The notes under the pieces: model-generated
The model's database searches: none
Told to the model about the DNA's origin: nothing
Seen by the model: the letters and a program-made list of their open reading frames with translations, nothing else
From: Collybiopsis luxurians FD-317 M1
Taxonomy: Eukaryota; Basidiomycota; Agaricomycetes; Agaricales; Omphalotaceae
Direction: 5' to 3'
NCBI GenBank assembly: GCA_000827265.1
Contig: KN834787.1
Location: forward strand, 390,338 to 454,337
Length of the DNA: 64,000 nucleotides
Part shown: one piece after another, positions 12,080 to 24,284 of the stretch
Numbering within the stretch: the first letter of the stretch is position 1
Layout of the letters: each line of letters begins with the position of its first letter
Program-made: the position numbers and the translations under genes

Positions 12080-13916
12080 GACCATGATTGGAGCTTTCAA
12101 TGTGTGATTCCAGCAATTTGGTAGTTCTGTAGACATAGCACAGTTTGAATTCAATGTACTTACTGCTTTACTATGAACAATTGATTGTAGAATCTCTAAA
12201 ACACTGCTATAACTTCTGCCCTCCTACAGAAGGTAGAGTTCAAGCACAACTGGTTACATCAAATGCCTGTCCATACAAAACTTGAAAATGTGTCAAAAAT
12301 CATTGCAGCCAAAAATCCAATATACAGCCCCAAGAATCTCTGTGAGAAGTTCCTGAATTACTTGGAGCCAATTTCTCAAATTCAATGGAAATGATTTTTT
12401 GATGGATTTTCTTGCATTTTTGCAGAATCTCTGGTCAGACATGTGATGGACAGTTGCACCTGAACTCTACCTTATGTGTTGGGGATCTTGTGTAATGCAC
12501 CAAGTCTGAGAGTCTTATCAAGCTCCAATTGTTTTGATATTCCTGTATCTCTAATTTTCATATATATTGTTGCTGCTACATTACTAGGTGAGTTCTAGGC
12601 TAATTGTAAACCTTGCAAAGTAATTTTACCCCAATCAGACCATGCTGAAGGATATAGTGCATGACTAGTGAAGTTGTATCAAAGGTTTCCTTCCAATACA
12701 CAGCTTAGGAAACAATCAAGATAACAAAGGGAAGTATGTTGTAGACTTCTAATTCCCAGAGTCATTGAATACAATGTAGTTGAATAACTCAATGAACTTA
12801 GTCTCCTATAGAGGAGTTCACTCATTTAGTGTTAGTGATGTGTTGTCAGGGGCTCACCTTAAGCTGGGCTCTACTCAACCCTGCTGAGGGTTCAAATGGG
12901 CTCATGTCCCAGCCCTGAGCTGGGTTCTCAGTTGGGGCTTACTTATAGTGGCATATAGCCCCAATATATGTGGCAAGTCACTGTTAATGATGCATGCTGT
13001 CTCAACAAATTACCAGTGCAGATAATTATTCACAAATAAATAAATAATCATGGCAAATCCCCGTGGCATCATCTGGAATGATTGATTGCTTAAATGGTTC
13101 CAAGTTTCTTCCTTTTCAAAAAAAAGCTATTGCACGTGTCTATTAATTGACATGGGGATGCTAGCTTAAGTACACTTGCCACTCACAAGACAAGTACTTG
13201 TGACCCAAATTTACTAACTATAACTTGAGTACACACTCGAGTAAATAATCACACAACCGCTCTAGTCACAAGTGCCACAAGTGACAAGTACTCATACACA
13301 AAATACACAAGTACTCAAATATATTATGTAGGTAACTAGTATAGAAACAAAAGGCATATATGTATCAAACTTGAATGTCCGCATTCCCTTCCACAACCAC
13401 TATATCATCATCATCCTCAGAATATTCAGAATCCTCACCTTCATTGACCTTTTTATTGTATTTAGTGTTAAGTATGGTACAACAAACACTCCTCAGAACC
13501 AAATTACTACTACCACAAAGCCAATTATCAAGAAGGGTACTTTAAGTTTGATGAATATGTAGGGGGGGGGAAAGATTATAACAATGCCTAGAAACTACCA
13601 AACCACTATGAGAAAACAATCATTCTACATCTGTACTAGTGGCTGATGTACTTAAAAAGTCAAGTGCCATCCAAGCAAGTGCTGTCTTCAGACCACCATG
13701 ACTGGATGAGGCCTGAAGTGCCCAGTGCTGGTTTACATCATCTTCACTGGCTGAATTGTTAACAAAATTATCAAATGGATCTTGGTTGCCTGAAACAATG
13801 GAAGTATCAAGCTCAGAGAAGGCATTATCAATCAAGGAAGGAGCTGAGGTGTTATGGTCATACTCAGCAAGGGGGTAGTAATTTGCAGAATAATGTGTGG
13901 TTAAGGGTTCACTTAG
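12080..13916. other. AT-rich intergenic stretch with relic repeats
   Basis: No gene is supported. Around 13160-13330 there are many short motifs of the type ACTTGTGA / CACAAGTACT in both orientations, resembling the ends of the small element at 29222-29411. A run of nine G at 13562-13570 and a short AT-rich ORF (13371-13562) have no recognisable features. Confidence 0.4.
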
Positions 13917-14139
13917 GGTCCATTTGGCAAAAGTGTTATCCCACCATGGGATGCCAAAATGTGGGACCAGACGGCCAGTCCATGTATCACTCTTTATCTC
14001 TAATTTTCATTATTTCACTGTTTTTTTGCTCAACATTGTATGCTGTGATGCCTGCTGGTCATGGGATAGGCTATAAAGTATTTGAGGATGTTTCTTGTGA
14101 CTCTCAGCCTATATATCTTGACTCCAAAGATGCTACTGG

Positions 14140-15290
14140 CTATGCAATCTGAACAATACAGGATGTGATTGTACTGATAGCATTCCTTAAGGCTCATGTC
14201 CCAGGCAATGGCCACAAATTCAAGGCTCCAGTCTTAAATGCTGCTGCTGCTCATATGAATCAACATTTAATCAAAGGTGGGGCTAAGAAAGCAAAGGGAA
14301 TCAAAGATAAAGTCCGAGATGTATGTCTAAATTTTTGTGCAATGTTTTGTGCATACCAATCTAATATCTGTCCACTAGCTTCTTGCTATCGATGATGCTG
14401 TTGTGGATCTGAAGACCCAGGTCTCAGGTCTTCATTGGGATGATAGTTTGGGTATGAATATTGAGCTAGAAGAGGAGGAAATCTGGGGAAGGATCATTGC
14501 AAAACATCCCAACTGCACCCCTTTCAAGTGAGCTGGTTGGGATATCTTCAATGATGTGGCTGAGCTCAGGCCAGATAAGCCAAAGGGTTCTCATGCTTTT
14601 CATGCTACTCTTAGTCAGCAGGGTATCATTAATCCGGCTCCTGCTTCTAGTCCAATGGAAAGCCATATCATTCCACAATCTTCTTCAGATACTGCCCCTG
14701 CTTCTCCATCTGGTATCCATCCTGCTTCTTCATCTTCTGATATTCCTTCTACTTCTCCTAGGTGCCAAATCAGTCCTGACTGGAATGAGGCTCAGCTTGA
14801 GGCAGACATGACACAGAGTTCTGATGCCCAGAGCCAGTCAGCATTGTCCTTGTCATCTGATTCACAGATAACCCTTTCCTTGGCTCCAGTTTCTACTCCT
14901 GTTACTCAGTCCTGGAAGTGCCCTGCACCTACCTCCATTCCCTCTGTATCAAAAAGGTCAAAACCTACTAGCTCCAATGCTGTAGCCATGTTTGGCTTGG
15001 CTGGAGCTCTTAACTGCTTTGGCAAAAGGTTTTCTCATGGTACTCAAACTCTTGCAGCTGCCATCAATGCAATTTTTGAGTGGGCTGTATGTACTAAACA
15101 AGCTCAAGACATTCTGGAGGAGAAGGAAACTTGGTTGACTTGCCACCAGAAGATCAGACTTGGCAAGAAGTTTGTTGATGCCAGAAAGGCTGATTCCTAT
15201 ATTTACTTTTCTGGCCTTAGCAGTCCTGACCAAAAGGCTTGGGTTTCAGAGGAGTTGGACATTTCTGATCCATTCTTTGAAGATTTTTAA
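14140..15290 (+). pseudogene. Harbinger-associated Myb/SANT-like protein, inactivated
   Basis: Recognisable blocks are IQDVIVLIAFLKAH near 14155-14210, the basic KGGAKKAKGIKDKVRD before an intron near 14320-14385, then DLKTQVSGLHWDDSLGMNI and a second SANT-like stretch ending in GWDIFNDVAELRPDKPKGSH. The ORF is open from 14556 to 15290, with a Ser/Pro-rich linker and a C-terminal domain of unknown role. Two in-frame TGA codons interrupt it: one just before the first helix, where tryptophan is usual, and one at about 14529-14531 between PFK and AGW. In PIF/Harbinger elements this partner binds DNA and helps import the transposase into the nucleus. Here it is very unlikely to be functional. Confidence 0.65.
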
Positions 15291-15951
15291 TTTGATCACA
15301 TATCAGTCATTCATTAGATACTATATACACCTTTTAATAGAGTTATTTTGAGCTCTATACAGTGCTATTGATCTCCATTTCAGTGTCATTATCTGACTCA
15401 TCATCTCTATCAATGGCCAGCTCTTCAGCAAGAGAGTGCTGATTAGTGATAGTCACATACTGATCCCACATAGCTTCAGCAATTTTCTCATGCCTTTGCC
15501 ATCCTGCCTTTGAATCTGCTTCAGTTCACCGTCCAGTTAATAACTCTCCTTGGCTAGGTGGTTCTGCTGGATCAAGATGAGCACCAGGGATAGGATCTAT
15601 GAGATCTTTGGGAATATGCTCCTGAGGATCATTATCCATTATGAAGTTACAGAGTGTTGCAAGAGCAACAGGGACTCAGGCTTGGATATCCATACTGTAT
15701 TCCAGAGGAAGTACCAATACTCTCCATTGCTTCTTGATAACACCAAAGATGTGCTCAATTACATTACAAGCTTGAGCATGATGTAAATTGAAGAGCTCCT
15801 GCTCGCTCTTGGGTCTAAGAAAAATTATCCAATCATTCAATCAATAGTAGGAGCTTTGTACTCACTTTGCATTACCATGAGCCCACTCATTCAAGTGATA
15901 TTGCACACCTCGGTAAGGTACTAAAAGATGTTCACTGATAGGAAAACCAGC

Positions 15952-17562
15952 TAGTGTTGCTGCGGCTCGCGAATAAGCCGGCAGGTGCCCTCATGTGAGC
16001 CAGCTTCCCATGGCTCCAAGCTGAATGTCGCGGCTTGGAGCTGGCTCACAGTCGACTCCTACCGGCTTGACTGTCAATTGCCTTACAATCATCCAGAAAT
16101 TCATTTCAGATCTAACATTTCATCTTTTGGTTCACTGAAGACCCTTTCTGGCATTAGTCTTTGCTTCTACTGAAAACTGCATGGATATTTAATATGTGTG
16201 TCAAAGTACTTTCCTGCAAAAAATACAGCTACAGCTTTTAATCAACTCGCATTTTGAGACTGCATTCAAATTACAGGCCAATTTGAGAGAATTTTGCCAT
16301 GTCACTACACTGTCCCATGTCACTCACATCATTACATCAGGCAATGTAACTATGTCGGTCCACAGCATCTGCTAAGCGCTCATTCGAGGCTTAGCACATC
16401 AGGAAAATGACCTAAAGCCCAGGCAAATATTGGAAGCCTGAGGGAACCTGAGGACTCCCAGGAAATAGGCCAAATCCTAGGCACCTTCAGGTACTTTAGG
16501 TAGCTTGGGCTACCTAGGCTTCCTAGGTTTGGGGCCAAATCCTAGGCTCTCTGAGAGATATCTGAGATATCCCTAGGAGCCCCTGAGGGCTTCCTGAGGG
16601 CTCCCTGGGAATCCCTGGGGATCTCTGGGATACAGGTATTTTAAATAATACATATAATATAAAATTGTATTTCAAATACATAGCTGTGTAATAGTATTGT
16701 ATAAATCCACAATAAAAATATTTATTTGGCTGCAGATTCATACAGGTTTGAGCTTTTAAAATAAATCACATGATGTGCTCACTGTGAACTGTCTACAATC
16801 AAAATACTTTTCCCATGATCAAAATATGTTCACCCTTATTATAACTAATAGTATCCACACTATATATGTATTTATAGGTTCTGTACTATACTGATATACT
16901 GTACTTGAGTATGTTAGGTTATTACAAAGCTTAAACTACTATACAGTACTATATAATAGTGTACAATTAAGTATAATAACTGATAATAATATGTAGATAT
17001 AGTAGTTGAATACAAAAAAGTTAAATACAATATGAGATAGAGTAGAATAATATATAGAATGAGGTATAGTAGAGTAAGAATAGAAAGAGATGAGAATATA
17101 CAATATTATTTTGCATTCACATTTTAGAGCCCTCAGGATGCCCCAGGGATCTCCAGGGATCCTCAGGGACCCTCAGGCAACCTGAGAGTGCTCAGGAATT
17201 GGGGGGTGTCCCTTGGCATCCTGGGTAGCCTAGACAACCTAGGACCCCTGAGAAGCCTTGAGAAGCCTTAGGCCATCAGATAACAACCCATATGAGCCTG
17301 GGCTATAGGACATTTTTCCTGATGCACCCTGTACTTTTTGTTCACTTGCACCCTTATTGTATTCCACAATCATTGTAGAAGTATTCTACATTGACTTTGA
17401 AGGGCTTTTTGCATCCGGCTAGCCAGCTTGAAGTCAGCTTGACTCCAGCTCAAGTCGGCTAAAGCCTTTTCAAGTCGGCTCATTCCGGCTATCGAGCCGG
17501 CTGAGCGTGAGAGCCGCGGCTAGGTGAGTTGACTTGCAGCTAGCCGAGCCGCGGCAACACTA
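15952..17562. mobile_element. Non-autonomous hAT-type element inserted in the Harbinger transposase
   Basis: The left terminus TAGTGTTGCTGCGGCTCG and the right terminus, read in reverse complement as TAGTGTTGCCGCGGCTCG, are near-perfect inverted repeats. They are flanked by the identical 8-bp duplication AAACCAGC at 15944-15951 and 17563-17570. An 8-bp target duplication and a TAGNG start are hallmarks of hAT elements. Subterminal regions are rich in GCCGGCT and AGCCGGC motifs in both orientations. The 1611-bp element contains no transposase-like ORF, so it would have needed a transposase in trans. It separates the codons for DAGF from the downstream transposase sequence, proving that it arrived after the Harbinger element. 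Confidence 0.85.
16396..17326. mobile_element. Terminal-inverted-repeat element nested inside the hAT element
   Basis: The left end CATCAGGAAAATGACCTAAA-GCCCAGGC pairs with the right end, whose reverse complement is CATCAGGAAAAATGTCCTAT-AGCCCAGGC. Inward on both sides lie Pro-codon-like CCTGAGGG / CCCTCAGG stretches that are also inverted copies of each other. The centre (16620-17130) is very AT-rich and non-coding. I could not identify a clear target-site duplication. A related left half is found at 29829-30110. Confidence 0.6.
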
Positions 17563-18411
17563 AAACCAGCATCTCTAAGATAGAAATATCCCCTTGGAAT
17601 GTGAAGATCAGTCAAGTGGGCATATGTGTATAAAAATGAATTAGTGACAGATCCTTCCCAGCCTGCCAGGATATAAAAAAATCGCATACTGAATCTACAC
17701 ACTGCAAGGACATCCTGAGATAGAAACCCTTTGCAATTGTGCATACTGGCCCAGTCATCTGCAGAGGGAGCACAAGCAATATGTGATCCATCCATTGCTC
17801 CAAGGCAGTTCTTGAGGAAGGGCCAGAGCTTGGGATTCTGGATGAGGTAATGTGAAGGGGGATCTTCTGTTGAAGGTAGCCAAATATATTCATTGTAAAA
17901 GGCAGGAGATGCAAAAGCATTGCACATCAATTGGAAGTATCTGTATAGTATATCAAATGTTAGTATGCTGTAAGATTGCATTGACTCACTTGGAGATTGT
18001 TTCATTGGATCACTGAAATCTCTCATCCAGGTGGCAAATACTCAATACAGTTACACAAGCATAAAGAAATATAGCCAACTGTTCCTCCAAACTGATATGG
18101 CAGCTATCTCTGTATCCCATCTGTCAGAGCTGAATAATGAGCTGAATAAAAACATAGAGTCTCACTCCAAGCACAGTGTGAACTTGATTAGGATGGCCTC
18201 TGATCAACTGATCAACTGATTCCTGCCCAGAGAGCTTTGAGGTGTAATATTCTTGGTTCCAGTAGCCTGCCGAGGCATACGGAGACACTGCAACAACCAC
18301 TAGCCTTACAACCTCAACAGCACTTTGCATCCACTCATTTAGAGCTGCTGCAACAATATTCAGAGGTAGTGGTGGCATGAGAAAGCAAGTATTGTACCAA
18401 AAATACATCAT

Positions 18412-19486
18412 TTTGTTGACAAGTACTATAGATCAAGTGCCTCTTACAAAACTCTTACTGCCTCTGGTGTGTACTGGACCTTTCTATATTGTCTATCATG
18501 GAAGACATTCTACACAAGGGCTCTCCAATGACTTTGGCAGTGCTCAACCCTTCACTCAAGGCTATCAGCATTATTTATTCCAAAAATTCAAGACAGAAAA
18601 AGAGGTGCAAATGATCTATTGAGAATGTGAATGTGCAGGGGTTTTTGAACTTCTCAGACCTTGCCTGCAGGAATTGGAAGTTTTCATTGTCATGGAAGGT
18701 GTGACTCCAGGTTTATATCAAAGCAGGTGGTGGTCTCAAGTTGTTCAGGATGCAACAACTGACTCAATTCCACAGGATGAAACTTCTCATCAAGGGTCTT
18801 GCCTGGTGCAGCAGAAAACTTGTGTCCTTTGATGGTACTTTCAAGAATGCTAAGCTTCTTTTCTGTAAGTGGGAAGCTGAGGGTCATACCAAAATCCCTC
18901 CTTGCAATGAGCCTTACATTCCTATGTATGAAATCTTGGATGACAATGACAATAAAGGTCTCGATGGAGACAATGACCCATTTGCTTAATCTATGTAGTA
19001 TGAATGTATTGCTTGAGCATCAAACATTGATCTACTCAATATAACAAACTTCTTTCTTGTAACATTATATGTGACTCCAATGCAAGTTTTTAAGTAGAAA
19101 CTTTGTCACCATTGAGACCAATTCACCTGCTTCCCCTCTGAACCTTATATGTGGACCAGGCCCAGTCTTCTCCTCCATTTTTTGCTATGTGAGCTGCATG
19201 GCACTTGTGGCCAAGGTCTGACAAAATTTTGTCATAATTCCTGAGATTTATAATCAGCAAGGGGGGGCCTGAATCAATGGGCAACACTATGTACTTCAGA
19301 TAGTACTTCTATGATGCTTTGCTTTCTTCCAAGCCACCTGGTGCACTGCAAGCTTGTTGTCAGTCATATATAGGTCTCCCAGTGATCATACATCACAACA
19401 TTGCTACAGAACTTAATATGACAAAAGAACAATGAGCTTTTGTCTGCAGATGGCATGCCTCAAAGGGTCAATTCAATCAGCTTGTT
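18412..19486. other. Relic sequence, no supported gene
   Basis: Short overlapping frames occur on both strands at 18690-19044. One plus frame ends in a very acidic tail (LDDNDNKGLDGDNDPFA). Nothing is recognisable, and it may belong to the helicase-bearing repeat that follows. A run of seven G lies at 19261-19267. Confidence 0.3.
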
Positions 19487-19975
19487 TTGGAGGTATTATT
19501 CATGGAGTTGGATAATCCACCATCACCTGTCCAAGTCGAAGGACTGCCTCCAAATGTAGTTCCCATCATGAGAAGGGAAGTGACAGGATACACAATCCTT
19601 CCAGATGACACCAGGATTAATATCTCCAGATTGCAGGTCGACATTTTGCCTGGTTTTGCTATGACTACATATGCATCCCAAGGACAAAGTCTCGAAACAA
19701 ACAACACAGATCCAAATACATTTGACAACCATCATACATTCTACACTGCTTTGTCCCAAAGCAGATCCGCTGCAAACAACATTCTCCTGCAAGACTTTGA
19801 TTTAAAACATGTCACTGGGGGGGCTTCTGGTGCTTTACGAAAGGAATACAGGGAGCTGGAATTGTTAGATGAAATAATGAAACTGAGATACAATGGAGAA
19901 TTACCTTCCAGTGTGGCAGGGCCAACTTGCAAAGTGTCTATTGAATCATTCCTAGCATGGAAGGGTGCAGAGTAG
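19487..19975 (+). pseudogene. C-terminal fragment of a Pif1/Helitron-type helicase
   Basis: The 162-aa frame contains MTTYASQGQSLETN, where the SQGQS motif corresponds to the conserved helicase motif V region (T-x-HK-x-QG-like), and YTALSQSRSAANNILLQDFD, corresponding to motif VI (ALSR-x-R). It ends with ITGG-like VTGGASGALRKEYRELELLDEI, the characteristic tail of Pif1-like helicases carried by fungal Helitrons and related repeats. The ATPase P-loop half is not present upstream and the frame closes after SFLAWKGAE. In the family the protein unwinds DNA during rolling-circle transposition; here only the C-terminal third remains. The flanks (18640-20500) are probably parts of the same decayed element. 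Confidence 0.65.
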
Positions 19976-20787
19976 TTGCGGAAACTGTGCATCTCAGTAC
20001 AACTACTTTGTCCACAAGGTCATCAGCACCAGGTGGATCGATCCACTATTCCTCGCTTGTCTTTACTAGGCCCTCCAATGGACTATACGCCAACTTCGAT
20101 GGAGTCATGGATAAACTTCATACCTGATGCAGGGGTTAATAGATGCTCATTATGTCCAACTTCTGATCGGGCAAAAAAAACACTTAGCTTTCAATCTTTT
20201 CTATACACCTTTATTCATGTGCATGAATGTTGAGTGCCGCAGCAATGACATTGTTTTCAGTCAGGTGGTAACAGTTCAGAAACCTAGCAGTAGCATCCGC
20301 TACAAACTGAAAGGTGTGTCTTACTTCAGCCTCAGCAAAAGTCATTTCATATGCAGGTTTTTAGACATCAATGATGCTGTATATGTCCACAATGGGATGC
20401 AAAACTCTGGGATCCCAGTACTTGAAGGGTCAGTGGAAAATATTAGCCTGAAGACCATTAGAGGTGATTACATCCCTTCCACTGTTGTTTATATGAGGTT
20501 CTGACCCTTATTAGTCAATATCATCCTAGTGTTCCCTCTTTTCTGACCCAAAGACCTGCAATGCATTTGAAGATGCTTTCAAGCTTGGCCAAGCCAGAGT
20601 GGTGTAGCTAGTGAAGCAGCTACTGGAACAAGACTCCTCCTGTTTTTCTTTGTAATTCCCACATCTGGAATAACCCTTCTTATTTTCTTTTCTCTCACTC
20701 TCTCATTCTCTCATTGCAGACAATGCCTGCAATGCCTATACCAAAAAATAGATCATGCGCCAGTTCCAGTAACATGATGTCGAGCGC

Positions 20788-22260
20788 TTGTCACTTGCAT
20801 CCTTCAACTTGAAATCAGCAATGCCTCAAACACAATGTAGTTGCTCTGTTATCCATATTTACCACTCCAGGCAGTTTCCCTCTATCAAGCTCAACTGTTG
20901 CAACCATTATCTCATCAGAAATCGAGTCATTTCTTTGGTGAGCTTATCAGGCATTGGTCCAACTCACATGTTACTTATATATTTAAGTCCAGCCTTAGTT
21001 CACCCATGCATCGAAATGCCCGCCACTGTTTTCCAAACTGCACTTCACTCAGCAAATGCAGCTGCTGCGCAACAATGCTCAGTCAAAATCTGGCAGTGCA
21101 TTGCTCACTTTATCTTTCCATCAACCTCTACCATATCCAATATCTTTAGCATAAACAGGTATGCAGAACAGCAGGAACAACAAAAATCCATCCTTCCTTT
21201 CATTCTTGTCTGCCACTTGTTCCACAACATAGGCAAAGATGTTCTACATAAACACATGGCCTTTCCCAATTTGCCTGTACTCGAGGACTTTCTATTGTTC
21301 TACACCAACCAAGCTGCAGAGCCAACTCCATATCTGCACTACCTAGAGCACGTTTATCTTGGTGATGCTACTTTAGAGAATGTGGCAAATTTTCACTGGC
21401 CTCTTCTGCGAATAGTAATTGACTACAGCATCCATTTTTGCATCCTCACACTTCACAAGGTCCGACTTCAGCATGCCTTCTTCACAGTTCTCACTTAATT
21501 ACCCCACCCTATTGCTCTCAAAGTGGGCCATTGCATAGGTAGTCTTCACAGTGTCGATTTGAGTATAATTCATCTTCAAGTGGACTGCCTTTCAATCTTT
21601 GACACAATGTGGTTGCATGCCACCGCATCTGCACATGTTCACCCCGAAGTGGTGTTCCTCTCTTTGTGTCCCAATCTTTGTGCCGCCACTTTGGATATAC
21701 CATATTGAGCTGGAGAAAACCACCAGGAATTCACTCCCAACTTCATTCAACAATGGCCCAAATTGTTGAAATCCCTGCATTTTAAAACGGACTGCAGTTC
21801 GTGGCCTCCTACCACCAATCTTCATGCTGGATATCTGCAGTGTGTCCTGGACATTACTGCAAGATGCGAGCCACTCGATGACTTTTCTCTCAGTCCTTTT
21901 GCCCCTCAATGTGAATCTGTTTTGTTGAAAACACTTGCAAAAATGCTGAGCATTCCTTTGGTGCTGTTCAAACAGCTCAGCTGGCCCACATCTCTGAAAT
22001 TTCTGGACCTCTCATGCGGCACCGCATTCAATGACAACTCTCTTTCATCTTTCCCAAAAATGATGTCAGTAGAGTCAATGGATGTTGTTCTGATTGCGTT
22101 TAGTCACAGTTCAGTTAAAAACCTGCTGTTTTGCCTTCCAATAGCCTCAAAAGTAGTAATGAGGTCTTTGCGCATCTGCTCTGTACAGGTATGTGATGGC
22201 AGTTACTCATCGATACTCCTTACTCATGATTTGCAAGACTTGTATCAATATAGTGCATGA
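20788..22260 (+). pseudogene. F-box-like (LRR-type) protein, probably broken
   Basis: Within the first open block (20788-21498) residues ~105-175 read VKIWQCIAHFIFPS...ILPFILVCHLFHNIGKDVLHKHMAF, the pattern of a fungal F-box (LP-EIW--I--F; LVC--F---GKDVLY). It is followed by LRR-like lines such as YLHYLEHVYLGDATLENVANFHWPLL. A second open block in another frame (21763-22260: LKSLHFKTDC..., SLKFLDLSCGTAFNDNSLSSFP) continues the LRR-like pattern, with stops between the two. F-box proteins are SCF ubiquitin-ligase adaptors that recognise substrates through such repeats. I cannot join the blocks with convincing introns, so I call it a probable pseudogene. Confidence 0.45.
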
Positions 22261-22910
22261 AGACATAGTTCCCCATTCATCCATCCAACCAATTTGAATG
22301 ATTAACATTGACCTCAGCGCAAGTTATCCTGTTGAAAAAAATGCCCTGCGTCTTGTACTGTCTAAAGTACAGCAGCACCACTCTCTTCGCGAGATCATAT
22401 TCAATAACAACATTGCGTGGCACTCCAATCAATTGTAGTATAGTCTTGTTATCTACCTTGTCCCTGCTTCTGCATACTGTTATATCTATATCAATATATT
22501 GTCCACATCTTGACCCCTAGTTTTGCATATGCCATGTCTAGAACCTTACAATACTTGACCTGAGGTCACTCGTCAATCAAAGCACCGGACTCGTATTTGC
22601 CATGCGCAAAGCGGGGTGGCCTACCTCCCCAAGTATCCAGTATGGGTTGGACCGGTCAAGCATCCATTGATACTGCATTCTTTTCAGCTTACCGCTATCT
22701 ATCAAATGGACACTCAGCTGGTAGATGTAGACCACCATTGCAGGTTCATATCCTGACCTTTGATTGTCTTTATAAATGCTTACTGTTTGTTCTCCCATAT
22801 AGTGTCCAAATCATATGTCAAATCGACACACATGTTCCTACCCCACTCCTTTTGGCCCATATTGCAGCAAGCTCAACCCTGGGCTCGGGAACCTTCAGAA
22901 ATGGTGTTTA

Positions 22911-22955
22911 TGCTGCTGCTGCTGCTCCTCCTCCTCCTCCTCCTCCTCCTCCATC
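22911..22955 (+). repeat. Compound microsatellite (GCT)n(CCT)n
   Basis: About four to five GCT triplets run directly into about nine CCT triplets. The stretch has no supported coding context. Confidence 0.85.
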
Positions 22956-23282
22956 TGGATCTAGATCTGTAACTATGCATGGATGGATGTCAGTTGTTGC
23001 TCCTACACTGACTGCTAGTCAGGCAGCTGCTGTGGCAGCAACCATGTTATCTGCCTGGAGCTTGTTCTAGTCCTTCTGGTAGTTAAACAGCAACTCCGGC
23101 CCCTGCCCTCACTCCTGCTCCAGCTCCACCAAAGTTGAAGCCTGCTACTCTGGTGAATGGGCACAGTGCAGAGGGGCAGGTGAAGGAGCAGTCAAGAGGA
23201 TTAATGTTCCAGATGGTTGGGAGGATGACAGGGGATCATGGTTTTGATATTCTGAAAAATGATTCTTTATACAGATACATTG

Positions 23283-24284
23283 CTATGTAGTATGCCATAC
23301 AAACACTTTATCTTGCCAAACTTCTAAGCTGTCCTCCTTGTTTATTCCAAAATCTTCATTGTAAAAAAGTACAAGTCCGAGAATGGCTGCTCGACTGAGG
23401 TTTGATGAGGCTACATCAGCAAGGTTGTAAGTAGCTTCACTGCCAAGTGCTGGATCATTTGCTAGTGCAGCAATGTTATACACATGATCAGCATTGGGGC
23501 AAAGCCCATGAACAAGAACATTGCCTTGGCCAGTAATCTTGGTAAATTTATGAGGTTAGAAAGGGAAGATCAAGGTCAGACCACATACTGTCTTTTTCAT
23601 CTTGTATATCAGCACTCGGTCTACACTGTGCTTCCTGAAATTTACCACCCGTGCTTTTGCATTAGCCCGTTCAAATAAAAGACAATTGTCATTTGTGTCA
23701 AGACGATGTTCAATGAGAGTGAGCCGACCCTCGATGTCAGTAAGCTGACCCTCGATGTTAGTAAGTCGGCCCTCAATGTGCTCAGTTCGAGTTATAAGGT
23801 TGTCAACGGAGGTTTGTAGATTGGTCAGACAATTATTATTGGTAGTCAGAAGGGTATTGTTGTTATTGATGGTCTGCTGTAGCTGCTGAAGGATCGTGGC
23901 GATGTCGCCGCCACCGAACTTATCAGTGGCATCTGAAGACGGAGACTCAATCGGTGTGGTGTCAAATCGAGGTATCGACGCACGGATATTTACAAGGGTC
24001 GCGTAGCGCAGTCGGGCGGTCCGCACCATATCCCCGGTAACGTTCGGTGTATTCTTGCCTGACAAGTTGTTAGTCCCATTCTTTGAAGAACCCATGAAAC
24101 TCGAAAACTCACTCAAAAGGTGGTTGACCGTATGAATAGCATTTTCAGCATCATTTACATTTCTGATGTCTAACAGTGCATTGCAGGCCACCGAGGCAGC
24201 AAATTCGGGGTATGCATCCAAAGAATGATGAACCGAAGCAAGAGAAGGGATATCGTGCGGATATTTTGACGGTTGTTGAGCCAT
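23283..24284 (-). CDS. Mug135-like coiled-coil protein
   Basis: Two exons (24284-23589 and 23537-23283) joined over a 51-nt GT-AG intron give 316 aa in frame. The start is the ATG that opens MAQQPSKYPHDIPSL; an in-frame ATG lies further upstream at 24371 but its extra residues do not look conserved. Residues ~125-190 form a regular heptad region with NIEGQLTDIEGRLT-type repeats, a strong coiled coil. The C-terminal end, ILGLVLFYNEDFGINKED followed by W-DKVFVW, matches the C-terminal pattern I associate with the basidiomycete Mug135-like family (I--LI-FYNE-FGI---D). The S. pombe founder is named for meiotic up-regulation; the molecular function is unknown. The gene appears intact although surrounded by decayed repeats. 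Confidence 0.62.

Larger units (their letters stand above)
13917..18411. mobile_element. Defective PIF/Harbinger transposon (right end not found)
   Basis: The left end GGGTCCATTTGGCAA is preceded by TTA, the three-base target typical of PIF/Harbinger elements. Inside, a Myb/SANT-like gene (plus) and a DDE transposase (minus) converge at about 15290/15355, the usual two-gene content of this superfamily. I could not find the matching inverted terminus downstream of 18411, so that end is truncated or has diverged. The element is broken by a later hAT-type insertion and by several TGA nonsense codons. Confidence 0.7.
15355..18411 (-). pseudogene. PIF/Harbinger DDE transposase (DDE_Tnp_4 type), split and nonsense-mutated
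   Basis: Read on the minus strand, the N-terminal block YTSKLSGQESVDQLIRGHP (18230-18175) is followed by ISLEEQLAIFLYACVTVLS and DERFQ-stop-SNETISK, then by an intron and the catalytic block CLGAMDGSHIACAP (near 17810), with YFYLRDAGF at about 17575. The reading then jumps across the hAT insertion to PISEHLLVPYRGVQYHLNEWAHGNAK (15945-15870, in two parts) and NVIEHIFGVIKKQWRVLVLP (15760-15690). In-frame TGA codons fall at 18010-18012, 15676-15678 and about 15526-15528; at the first two, arginine is usual in the family, so CGA to TGA is the simplest origin. A frameshift also seems needed near 18110. This family cuts and pastes DNA with an Asp-Asp-Glu active site; this copy is dead. Confidence 0.8.

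Noticed and set aside
13371..13562. 63-aa plus ORF in AT-rich DNA
   Set aside because: Composition follows the AT-rich background (Ile, Thr, Asn) and there is no conserved feature.
21518..21909. Minus-strand ORFs opposite the F-box-like relic
   Set aside because: The plus-strand reading has F-box and LRR-like patterns; the minus one has none.
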